Translations under genes and position numbers: made by a program | Notes under the pieces: model-generated | Seen by the model: the letters and a program-made list of their open reading frames with translations, nothing else | Database searches by the model: none | What the model was told of the DNA's origin: nothing | Shown here: one piece after another, positions 1-6,235 of the stretch | Layout of the letters: each line of letters begins with the position of its first letter | How positions within the stretch are numbered: position 1 is the first letter of the stretch | NCBI GenBank assembly: GCA_964503355.1 | Contig: CAZCZS010000050.1 | Coordinates: forward strand, 1 to 11,791 | Reading direction: 5' to 3' | Source: Mesoaciditoga sp964503355 | Lineage (GTDB): Bacteria; Thermotogota; Thermotogae; Mesoaciditogales; Mesoaciditogaceae | Length of the DNA stretch: 11,791 bases

Positions 1-129
1 TACGAGGACGCGGTGGGGTTTGAAAAAAAAGGTTTGAGAGTAATGGGTGTGGAGGGAGATAAAAAAAACATCAAAGTGACAACCAAAGAAGAGATGAATT
101 TGGTCGATTTTTTTTTAACATCGCTTTAG
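1..129 (+). CDS. ispD: IspD C-terminal fragment (2-C-methyl-D-erythritol 4-phosphate cytidylyltransferase), 5' end outside window
   Basis: Frame 1 is open from the first base to a TAG at 127-129 and gives 42 residues. The segment VEGDKKNIKVTTKEEM matches the typical IspD C-terminal signature, in which a V-x-G-D/S-x-x-N-I-K-I/V-T-x-x-E/D-D/E segment is followed by a short final helix. IspD transfers CMP from CTP to 2-C-methyl-D-erythritol 4-phosphate in the cytoplasmic non-mevalonate isoprenoid pathway. The catalytic N-terminal part is not in the window, so the call rests only on this tail. The stop lies 21 nt before the proposed start of the permease gene, so the two are probably cotranscribed. 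Confidence 0.75.
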   Translation, partial: YEDAVGFEKKGLRVMGVEGDKKNIKVTTKEEMNLVDFFLTSL

Positions 130-137
130 TTAAGAAT

Positions 138-143
138 GGAGGT
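138..143 (+). promoter_or_regulatory. Shine-Dalgarno site supporting a CTG start
   Basis: GGAGGT is a near-perfect Shine-Dalgarno core. It lies 7 nt before a CTG codon at 151 that is in frame with the permease, and there is no ATG, GTG or TTG at a usable distance. An in-frame TAA at 145-147 rules out any start further upstream. This site is the main evidence for the permease start. Confidence 0.6.
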
Positions 144-150
144 ATAAAAA

Positions 151-1092
151 CTGATAATTTTAGCGATATCCGTTCCAATCATCTTTTTAGGTTGGACTTT
201 AGGTTTTAACAACATGTCAACCGTTTTCGGCCCCCCTGTCGTTTCTGGGGTAATAAAATACAGAATTGCGACCATTCTTGCTTCCATCTTCATATTTTTG
301 GGTGCGTGGTTAAACGGCACCAGTGGTGTGAGTACCGTTTCTGAAATCACGAAGTTATCAATCACATCCGCGATAGCCGTTTCTTTAAGCGCAGCCATAG
401 TAACTTTGGTGATGACTTACATTTCGATACCGACTTCCATAACTCAAGGAGTGATAGGCGCCGTTGTTGGAATAGGCATTATAAATCATTTAACAAATTG
501 GGCCATAATAATAAAGCTTCTTATATTTTGGGTAGTAACACCGTTTGGCACCATATTTTTGGCTTTTTTGCTCTTCAAACTCATGGCGATCTTCTACCAT
601 AAAATGAAATCCGTTAGAAGCCGAGGGACGTTTGTAAGAATACTATCTTTTTCTGCCGGTATATACGCCGCGTATTCGCTTGGCGCGAACAATTTGGCAA
701 TAGTCAGTGGACAGTTCACGAGTAAAGGAATGCTGACGATATCTCAAGCGCTGCTTTTTGGAGGGCTTGCGATGGCGCTTGGAACATTCACAGCCAGTAA
801 AAAAGTCATATACGCCGTGGGTAAGGACATAACGAGTTTGGATTCATTCGGTTCTGCCATTGCGCTTGTCGCAGAATCGACCGCTTTACTTGCTTACTCA
901 CTTATTGGTATTCCCACCTCAAGCGCTCAAGCCGTTGTGGGGGCTGTTATAGGCGTTGGTTTGGTCAAAGGAACGAAGATGATCAACGCTAAGACTTTAA
1001 TTAAAGTGATATCTGGATGGGCAATAACTCCTTTTGCCACGGGGGCAGTTGCTGTTATAATATACTTAGTTTCATTAAAATTAGGGTGGTGA
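151..1092 (+). CDS. pit: PiT-family inorganic phosphate (anion) permease, probable CTG start
   Basis: This is a polytopic inner-membrane permease of the PiT family, known for ion-coupled uptake of phosphate and, in some branches, sulfate. From a CTG at 151 it has 313 residues. The first ATG (214) would remove the first membrane helix and half of the first signature, so I reject it. The two inverted halves are visible: GFNNMSTVFGPPV (residues 18-30) with IPTSITQGVIGAVVGIG (93-109), and LGANNLAIVSG (from 177) with IPTSSAQAVVGAVIGVG (254-270). In both signatures the Asp of the classical GANDVANA motif is Asn and the second Asn is lost, so ion coupling or substrate may differ. It is short compared with PiT proteins carrying a large central loop. 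A DUF47 gene follows after 3 nt, the usual partner of phosphate-type PiT permeases, which favours phosphate as the substrate. Confidence 0.85.
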   Translation: MIILAISVPIIFLGWTLGFNNMSTVFGPPVVSGVIKYRIATILASIFIFLGAWLNGTSGVSTVSEITKLSITSAIAVSLSAAIVTLVMTYISIPTSITQGVIGAVVGIGIINHLTNWAIIIKLLIFWVVTPFGTIFLAFLLFKLMAIFYHKMKSVRSRGTFVRILSFSAGIYAAYSLGANNLAIVSGQFTSKGMLTISQALLFGGLAMALGTFTASKKVIYAVGKDITSLDSFGSAIALVAESTALLAYSLIGIPTSSAQAVVGAVIGVGLVKGTKMINAKTLIKVISGWAITPFATGAVAVIIYLVSLKLGW

Positions 1093-1095
1093 TTT

Positions 1096-1731
1096 ATGTC
1101 CTTACTTTTTGGGAAGAAAGAAAACGAGGTCTTGGATTTATTTTTTAAACATATTCTAAAGGTAAAAGAAACGATCAACGTCACTTACGAACTTTTGGGG
1201 GCCTCGGAATCGGCAGTGGACGATATAGCGAAGAGAGCCAGAAAGCTTGAAACGGAGGCCGATTCTATAAGAAGAGACGCTGAAACGATGATGTACTCGG
1301 GAGCGTTCTTGGCCCAGTCGAGAGGAGACATGCTGGGTTTGATAGAGGCGATAGACAAGATATCCAACAAAGCCGAATTCATATCCGATTTGATCTACCT
1401 GCAAAATTTGAAAATACCCCAAGAATTGATTGAAGATTACAAAAAGGAATATGAGATGTCGATGAAAACGTACGAAGCCTTGCAGAAAGCGTGCGAAAAT
1501 CTGTTCGAAGATATAGAAAAAACTAAAGAACTGGTGTTGGAAGTTGAAAAATTCGAAAATCAAGGAGATCATCTCGAACGAGATCTCATAAGGAGAGTCT
1601 TTGAAATGGATATGGATTTGGCATGGAAGATGCAACTAAGGGAATTGGCCTTTCAGATCGGCGATATAGCGGACAGATCAGAAGATGCGTCGGATAGAAT
1701 AGAGATAATACTTTTAAAAACAAGCGCGTGA
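1096..1731 (+). CDS. DUF47 family PhoU-like protein, PiT-associated
   Basis: This 211-residue, almost entirely helical cytoplasmic protein has no signal peptide or membrane segment. It shows the DUF47/PhoU-like pattern of acidic ExxxD-type clusters that bind metals in the PhoU superfamily: LETEADSIRRD (51-61), IEAIDKISNKAEFISD (83-98), FENQGDHLERDL (153-164) and IGDIADRSEDASDRI (188-202). These clusters fall into two similar three-helix halves. The ATG lies 3 nt after the permease stop, and a GGTGGTG element inside the permease 3' end can serve as ribosome binding site. DUF47 genes next to pit genes are thought to modulate the permease in response to phosphate; that role is family knowledge, not shown here. 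Its stop overlaps the mazG start by 4 nt. Confidence 0.88.
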   Translation: MSLLFGKKENEVLDLFFKHILKVKETINVTYELLGASESAVDDIAKRARKLETEADSIRRDAETMMYSGAFLAQSRGDMLGLIEAIDKISNKAEFISDLIYLQNLKIPQELIEDYKKEYEMSMKTYEALQKACENLFEDIEKTKELVLEVEKFENQGDHLERDLIRRVFEMDMDLAWKMQLRELAFQIGDIADRSEDASDRIEIILLKTSA

Positions 1732-2495
1732 TGAGCCGAATGGCGAACATGAAAGAATTCGAAGAACTGCTGAAAACCATGAAAACCCTCCGCGCACCCA
1801 ACGGCTGTGAATGGGACGCGGCGCAAACGCATGAAAGCTTGAAACCCTACATGATAGAGGAAGCCTTCGAAGTCGTCGAGGCGATAGATTCGAAAGATCC
1901 TCAAAAGTTGAAAGAAGAGCTTGGAGATGTTCTTTTGCAGGTGATATTTCATTCTCTGATAGCCGAAGAAGAAAAAACGTTTGACATATACGACGTCGCG
2001 AAATCTTTAAACGAGAAACTTATAAGAAGGCATCCTCATGTTTTCGGAAGCGTGAAAGGTTATTCTTACGAAAGATGGGAAGAGATAAAGGCTTCGGAAA
2101 AGAAAGAAAAGAAGAAGAAACTCGGAAGTCTTAACCCGGCTTTACCAGGGCTTTCAATGGCAAGACGCATTCAAGAAAACGCCGCCGCTTACGGCTTCGA
2201 TTGGAAAGATCCCAAAGACGTATTCGATAAGGTTGAAGAAGAAATCCAAGAATTGAAAGACGCGAAAACGAATGAAGAAAAAGCGGAAGAGATCGGAGAT
2301 CTGCTTTTCGCCGTTGTGAATTTAGCGCGTCATTTGAACATAGATCCAGAAGTCGCAGTCAGAAAAGCGAATGAAAAATTCATAAACAGGTTCGAAAAGA
2401 TGTACGAACTTTCCGAAAAAGAAGGTGTTGATTTTAAATCTCAACCCATTGAAATAATGGAGGAATTCTGGCAAAAAGCCAAAGGAGAGGAGTGA
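1728..2495 (+). CDS. mazG: MazG family nucleoside triphosphate pyrophosphohydrolase
   Basis: MazG is a cytoplasmic house-cleaning enzyme that hydrolyses NTPs and dNTPs to the monophosphate and PPi. The 255-residue product has the full tandem MazG layout. The first domain carries LRAPNGCEWDAAQTHESL (21-38), EEAFEVVEAID (44-54) and the metal-binding EELGD (63-67). A conserved RRHPHVFG (100-107) sits between the domains. The second domain carries EEEIQELKDA (170-179) and EEIGDLL (187-193). The length is close to the roughly 260 residues of E. coli MazG. The start is uncertain: GTG at 1728 gives a 4-nt overlap with the DUF47 stop, ATG at 1731 is immediately next, and ATGs at 1740 and 1749 would also keep the whole domain. 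None has a strong Shine-Dalgarno site, so translational coupling is likely. Confidence 0.92.
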   Translation: MMSRMANMKEFEELLKTMKTLRAPNGCEWDAAQTHESLKPYMIEEAFEVVEAIDSKDPQKLKEELGDVLLQVIFHSLIAEEEKTFDIYDVAKSLNEKLIRRHPHVFGSVKGYSYERWEEIKASEKKEKKKKLGSLNPALPGLSMARRIQENAAAYGFDWKDPKDVFDKVEEEIQELKDAKTNEEKAEEIGDLLFAVVNLARHLNIDPEVAVRKANEKFINRFEKMYELSEKEGVDFKSQPIEIMEEFWQKAKGEE

Positions 2496-2501
2496 AGTAA
2501 T

Positions 2502-3527
2502 TTGAAAAAAGTTTTGATTCTTTCAATGATTTTAGGCTTACTTGCAGTGGCGATGTTCGCATCATCTGCGACTCCAACCGTGTCAAAGAACGCAACCGAT
2601 CAGGTGGTTGCTTTGGTCAACGGGGAACCCATATACGCTGAAACTTTGAAAATAGCCGCTAACGTACCTCAAACGTTGAAAGCCATAGAAAAGGCAAATC
2701 CGAAGATGTATCAGCTGTTGGTTTCATCGAAAGCCGGTACCGAATTTCTTAAAGCGTACAACGAAGCGGTATTGCGTGATCTTATCGACAGTGTTCTCAT
2801 GGAACAGCTGGCGGCAAAAGAATACGGCATAAAATTCACAGATGCCCAAGCTCTTCAAAAAGTCAAAGAACAAGTGGATCAAATGCTGAAATCTTACAAC
2901 ATAACCATGGATCAATTCTCTCAGTATTTACAATCACAGGGTTACGGAAGTGTTGAAGATTTCGAGAAGAATTCCATATTCACCATGAAATTCACCATGA
3001 CGGTTAACGCGTTGAAAAAAGCCGTTACATCAGCCGCAACGGTGAGCGAAAATGAGATAAAGCAATATTACAACGCGAACTTGGACACCTTTAAAACTCC
3101 AAGGCAAGTGGACGTGGAACACATAATGGTAAGCTCTGAAGCCACAGCCAACAAGATATTGAAAGATATAAAAGATCAAAAGATCACCTTTGAATCCGCC
3201 GCTTCCAAATACTCACTCGACGTTCAAACGAAAGACAAAAACGGAGATTTGGGTTGGATTCCAGAAACTAAAAGCATGCCGCCATTCGAAATGAAACTCT
3301 TTTCCAGCAAAATAGGCGACATTGTGGGCCCAATTAAGACCTCATACGGTTGGGAACTGTTCAAAGTGGTTGGAAAGAAAAACGCATCTGTGAAGAGTTT
3401 GGCGGAAGCATCATCACAGATCAAAGAACAGTTGCTAACTCAAAAACAGCAAAAGTTGTGGAATGACTGGCTGAAAGGTGTATTTGAAAAGTTCAAAAAG
3501 TCAAGTAAGATAAAAATGTTCATATGA
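2502..3527 (+). CDS. Exported parvulin-type peptidyl-prolyl isomerase (SurA/PrsA-like foldase)
   Basis: The 341-residue product begins at TTG 2502, with AAAGGAGAGG about 11 nt upstream. A typical signal peptide (KK, hydrophobic stretch, cleavage near MFA-SSA at about 20-23) has no lipobox Cys, so the mature protein is probably periplasmic rather than a lipoprotein. Residues 34-180 form a SurA_N-like helical chaperone region starting VVALVNGEPI. Residues 200-291 form a parvulin (Rotamase) domain with VEHIMV (205-210), NGDLGWI (247-253) and VGPIKTSYGWELFKV (275-289). A final helix (295-335) packs back as in SurA and PrsA. The likely role is to help exported or outer-membrane proteins fold and isomerise prolines, perhaps including the envelope proteins coded opposite, though that link is inference. 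It lies 6 nt after mazG. Confidence 0.87.
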   Translation: MKKVLILSMILGLLAVAMFASSATPTVSKNATDQVVALVNGEPIYAETLKIAANVPQTLKAIEKANPKMYQLLVSSKAGTEFLKAYNEAVLRDLIDSVLMEQLAAKEYGIKFTDAQALQKVKEQVDQMLKSYNITMDQFSQYLQSQGYGSVEDFEKNSIFTMKFTMTVNALKKAVTSAATVSENEIKQYYNANLDTFKTPRQVDVEHIMVSSEATANKILKDIKDQKITFESAASKYSLDVQTKDKNGDLGWIPETKSMPPFEMKLFSSKIGDIVGPIKTSYGWELFKVVGKKNASVKSLAEASSQIKEQLLTQKQQKLWNDWLKGVFEKFKKSSKIKMFI

Positions 3528-3541
3528 AAGGATAATGAAAA

Positions 3542-3844
3542 ATGGCGGTAACGAAAGAAAAGGTAATGGAGGCCCTTAAAGCGGTTATGGATCCTGAAAT
3601 CGGCTTGGATGTAGTTTCGTTGGGTCTCGTTTACGATGTGAATATTTCAGAAGAAGGCGACGTGAAAATCAAAATGACGATGACGACGCCCGGGTGCCCA
3701 CTCGTTGGAATGATAACCGAAGACGCCAAAAACGTCTTGGAAACGCTTGAAGGAGTTAAATCGGTGGATGTGGAACTCGTTTGGGATCCACCGTGGACAC
3801 CTGACATGATAGAACCAGAGGTGAGAGCGAGACTTGGCATCTAA
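3542..3844 (+). CDS. DUF59 / MIP18 family metal-sulfur cluster assembly protein
   Basis: This small cytoplasmic protein (100 residues) of the DUF59/MIP18 family (SufT, PaaD and CIAO2 relatives) is implicated in Fe-S cluster maturation. It shows the family motifs DPEIGLDVV (17-25), LGLVYDV (28-34) and MTTPGCPL (47-54) with the conserved Cys52, followed by DPPWTPDMI (82-90). I recall the same composition in the Thermotoga maritima homologue, which also precedes a HemK/PrmC gene. It starts at ATG 3542, 14 nt after the foldase stop, with GAAAGGATAATG as a modest ribosome binding site. No suf genes are visible nearby, so the exact client is unknown. Confidence 0.88.
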   Translation: MAVTKEKVMEALKAVMDPEIGLDVVSLGLVYDVNISEEGDVKIKMTMTTPGCPLVGMITEDAKNVLETLEGVKSVDVELVWDPPWTPDMIEPEVRARLGI

Positions 3845-4673
3845 GAGTTGGGACGTGAAACATCTTATAGAATGGACCACACGATATCTCAGTGAAATTT
3901 CCGTATCTCCGCGCGCAGACGCGGAGATACTTTTGAGTCACGCCGTTGGTAAAAATAGGCTGTGGCTTTACACGAATTACAACGCCGTTTTGGAAGAAAA
4001 AGTGCTGGAAAGATACAGAGAGTTCGTCAGAAAACGTCATGAAGGTGTACCGGTTCATCACATAACCGGAAAGAAGTACTTCATGGCGTTGGAATTCGAG
4101 ATAAACGATAAAGTCCTCGTTCCCCGTCCTGAAACGGAAGAATTGGTCGAGCGCGCCATTATGGATGTGAAAGCCAACGGTTGGTCTCGCATCGTTGAAA
4201 TAGGATGCGGAAGCGGCGTGATAGCCGTTTCAATAGCGAAATACGTTCCCAACTGCGAAATATGGGCTATAGACGTGAATCCGTTCGCTTTGGAACTCAC
4301 CAAAAAAAACGCCGAAGCGCACGGCGTTTCAAAGAAAATTCACGTCGGTGAATACGGCATCGAGCCGTTGGAACCGGACATCGTCATTTCCAATCCACCA
4401 TATCTTAGCGAAAAAGAATGGCGACAACTACTACAATTGCATAAAGAACCGTATGAGGCGTTGGTTGGAGGAAAAGATGGAAACGACGTTTACAAATTCA
4501 TTCTTGAAAGATATTCGCCGAAGATGTTTTACTTTGAAATCGCGCATCCTTTTAGAAAGAGTTTAAAAGCGCTCTTCGAAAGAAAAGGCCTTTCGTACAA
4601 GATAATAAACGATATGTCCGGAAGAAACAGAATGGCTTTGGTGAGAAAAAATGGCCAACATCTTGATAGTTGA
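3834..4673 (+). CDS. prmC: Peptide chain release factor N5-glutamine methyltransferase PrmC (HemK)
   Basis: PrmC methylates the Gln of the GGQ motif in release factors RF1 and RF2 using S-adenosylmethionine. The 279-residue protein has the N-terminal helical release-factor-binding domain (about 8-80), VPRPETEELVE (96-106), the SAM-binding motif VEIGCGSGVIAVS (121-133), the acidic AIDVNP segment (145-150) and the catalytic NPPY (187-190). I chose TTG 3834 because GAGGTG at 3818-3823 is well placed. This start overlaps the DUF59 stop by 11 nt. GTG 3855 is an alternative that shortens the protein by 7 residues. The 3' end overlaps the response regulator by 23 nt. Confidence 0.95.
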   Translation: MASKSWDVKHLIEWTTRYLSEISVSPRADAEILLSHAVGKNRLWLYTNYNAVLEEKVLERYREFVRKRHEGVPVHHITGKKYFMALEFEINDKVLVPRPETEELVERAIMDVKANGWSRIVEIGCGSGVIAVSIAKYVPNCEIWAIDVNPFALELTKKNAEAHGVSKKIHVGEYGIEPLEPDIVISNPPYLSEKEWRQLLQLHKEPYEALVGGKDGNDVYKFILERYSPKMFYFEIAHPFRKSLKALFERKGLSYKIINDMSGRNRMALVRKNGQHLDS

Positions 4674-5292
4674 AGACGATGAGACCATCAGCGAGATAAT
4701 GAAACTTTACTTCGAAAAAGAGCACACCGTTTTCTTGGCCAAAGACGGAATTCAAGCCGTCAAGATCATGAAAGAAAAAGAGTTGGACCTCATTCTCTTG
4801 GATCTCATGTTACCGAAGATCAGTGGAGAGACGATCGCGCAAATGGCCATAAACAAATCAATTCCCGTCATTATGGTGACGGCAAAAAACGACGAAGAGG
4901 ACATACTGAACGGTTTGAAATTGGGCGCCGTTGATTACATCACCAAACCGTTTTCTCCAAAAGTGCTTTTGGCAAAGGTGAACAACTTCTTCGAACATTT
5001 TCAAAAAGAAAAAAGAAGATATCCATACGTCGATTTGCAGATGAACGCCCTTGTTACCGAAGGAAAAAACGTGTACCTTTCATCCACCGAATCCAAAATG
5101 CTCCACGAAATGCTGAAAGAACCGACAAAAGTTTTAAGCAGAAAAGAACTCGTGGAGAGGGTTTGGAAGGGACAGAATATCTCTCCGCGCATAGTCGACG
5201 CGACTGTTAAAAACCTCAGAAAGAAGTTGAAAGGTTCTCACGTGAAGATAAAAACTGTCTTCGGAAAAGGTTATCACATTGAAGTGAATTGA
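4651..5292 (+). CDS. OmpR/PhoB-family response regulator, no kinase in window
   Basis: This 213-residue two-domain transcription factor has a receiver domain (1-112) with the acidic pair D9/D10, phospho-acceptor D51 in LLDLMLP, T77 and K99. A winged-helix effector domain (about 122-212) ends with VDATVKNLRKKL and the hairpin VFGKGYHIEV. All residues needed for phosphorylation are present. It starts inside prmC (23-nt overlap) with GGTGAG upstream and is the last gene of the plus-strand operon. No histidine kinase is nearby, so its partner must be elsewhere. The PiT/DUF47 genes in the same unit make a phosphate-response role tempting, but the sequence does not show it. Confidence 0.92.
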   Translation: MANILIVEDDETISEIMKLYFEKEHTVFLAKDGIQAVKIMKEKELDLILLDLMLPKISGETIAQMAINKSIPVIMVTAKNDEEDILNGLKLGAVDYITKPFSPKVLLAKVNNFFEHFQKEKRRYPYVDLQMNALVTEGKNVYLSSTESKMLHEMLKEPTKVLSRKELVERVWKGQNISPRIVDATVKNLRKKLKGSHVKIKTVFGKGYHIEVN

Positions 5293-5356
5293 AAAAATAA
5301 AAACGCCCTCCCCTGATACTCGAAAATTCTGAGCGGCCGAATCAGAAGAGGGGCGT
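5291..5356 (-). terminator. Rho-independent terminator of the minus-strand envelope operon
   Basis: On the minus strand the arm at 5356-5341 (ACGCCCCTCTTCTGAT) pairs with the arm at 5317-5303 (ATCAGGGGAGGGCGT). This gives about 15 pairs with one bulged C, two G-U pairs and a 23-nt loop. It is followed directly by TTTTTATTTTTT (5302-5291). The U-tract lies only on the minus-strand side, so it mainly serves the minus operon. It could also give weaker protection to the plus operon, whose stop codon abuts it. Confidence 0.85.
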
Positions 5357-5373
5357 AAGTGCGCTACACGTTT

Positions 5374-5652
5374 TCACCAATCACTCACATCGGCATGTAC
5401 AGTTACCTTCACGGTATCCTTGTAAACGCCCGCGGGGGTATCGTAAGAAGCGTGCACTCTTAACCACCATGACCATAAAAAGATTTTGGAATGCCGTGAA
5501 GAATTCGCCATTTCAATCGAAGCGTTCAAGCGATGAAAATCGGTTGGTTTTTTAAAAAGCACCTTTTCTATATCTTTTCTGCTTATTCTTTTTTCGCCAG
5601 TTGATCTAAAAGATTTTCCACGCTGGCATTCAACGACACGAATCCATGCCAC
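5374..5652 (-). other. Out-of-frame C-terminal extension of the 207-aa secreted protein
   Basis: This open frame overlaps the end of the upstream gene. Its own ATG at 5652 lies inside that gene and has no ribosome binding site, so I do not regard it as an independent gene. The part after the A6 run reads like a real beta-sandwich ending: LWSWWLRVHAS followed by YDTPAGVYKDTVKVTVHADV. It lines up with the ending of the 202-aa protein, YYLGISVSAKKTMPVGTYPA then TLLIT. Its stop is only about 18 nt from the operon terminator. A -1 shift, or one extra A in the run at 5589-5594, would join it to the upstream frame to make a 277-residue protein (5374-6206). Confidence 0.6.
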
Positions 5653-6206
5653 GAAGGCATCTTTTCGTTTGAATTTTCCGTGTTCACAACGTATCCATCA
5701 TCCTGAAAAGACACTTCTATCGAGGCGTTCGTGGTTATTTCCATGAAAGAAAGCGTGAAATCGTGCGTGCCAGCGTCTTCAACCGTGTACGTACCCACGC
5801 TCATTGGGTTTGGACACGCGAAGAAGTTGTTTAAATTTTCTCCGCTGTACACGACGATGCCTTGAAATTTGTCGTCTAAAAGCAAGTATTTCCAAACTTT
5901 CTCCTTTCCTTCGAGAACGTCTTTCACCTTTTGAGCGTCTATGAACGAGATCATGACGTAAGGTTCATCGCAATTATCGCGCCCCGGTTTCTTCTTTGCT
6001 GGGGAAATCATCTTTGAAATATCGTTCGATATCTTCGCTTCGTTGTTGACCATCGAAGCAGTTAAATCTAAGAATTCGATCGTCGGAGCTTTTGGTGAAT
6101 TCGCCTGCACGTTTTTTTGAATCTCATTTTCGACGTTCACCCATCCATCTGCGAAAACCAAGATGGAGACGGTAAGCATTGCTATTAAAAACAGACATCT
6201 TTTCAT
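5583..6206 (-). CDS. Secreted beta-rich protein, probably prematurely ended by a frameshift
   Basis: I do not recognise a named family. As written the product has 207 residues with a clear signal peptide (MKRC, hydrophobic core, cleavage at VFA-DG near residue 19). A helical or linker region follows (20-115), and then a predicted beta-rich part (about 116-195) with YTVEDAGTHDFTLSF and EITTNASIEVSF. Cys79 and Cys131 could form a disulfide in the mature protein. The ATG has a strong GGGAGG ribosome binding site 6 nt upstream and lies 29 nt after the 489-aa gene. The stop follows directly on a GCG-AAA-AAA run; beyond it the -1 frame encodes what look like the missing final strands. It may be an assembly error, a disrupted gene or recoding. 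By position and fold it is probably a third extracellular subunit or tip protein of this operon. Confidence 0.75.
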   Translation of the reverse strand: MKRCLFLIAMLTVSILVFADGWVNVENEIQKNVQANSPKAPTIEFLDLTASMVNNEAKISNDISKMISPAKKKPGRDNCDEPYVMISFIDAQKVKDVLEGKEKVWKYLLLDDKFQGIVVYSGENLNNFFACPNPMSVGTYTVEDAGTHDFTLSFMEITTNASIEVSFQDDGYVVNTENSNEKMPSWHGFVSLNASVENLLDQLAKKE

Positions 6207-6235
6207 CTTAAACCTCCCAAAAACGCGCTCTCAAT

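Noticed and set aside
214..1092. ATG 214 as the start of the permease gene
   Set aside because: It would cut into the first signature motif and remove the first membrane helix; a good ribosome binding site points to CTG 151.
1156..1635. 159-residue minus-strand open frame opposite the DUF47 gene
   Set aside because: Its composition is a Phe/His/Arg-rich mirror of a well-supported coding gene, with no start signal; an antisense shadow.
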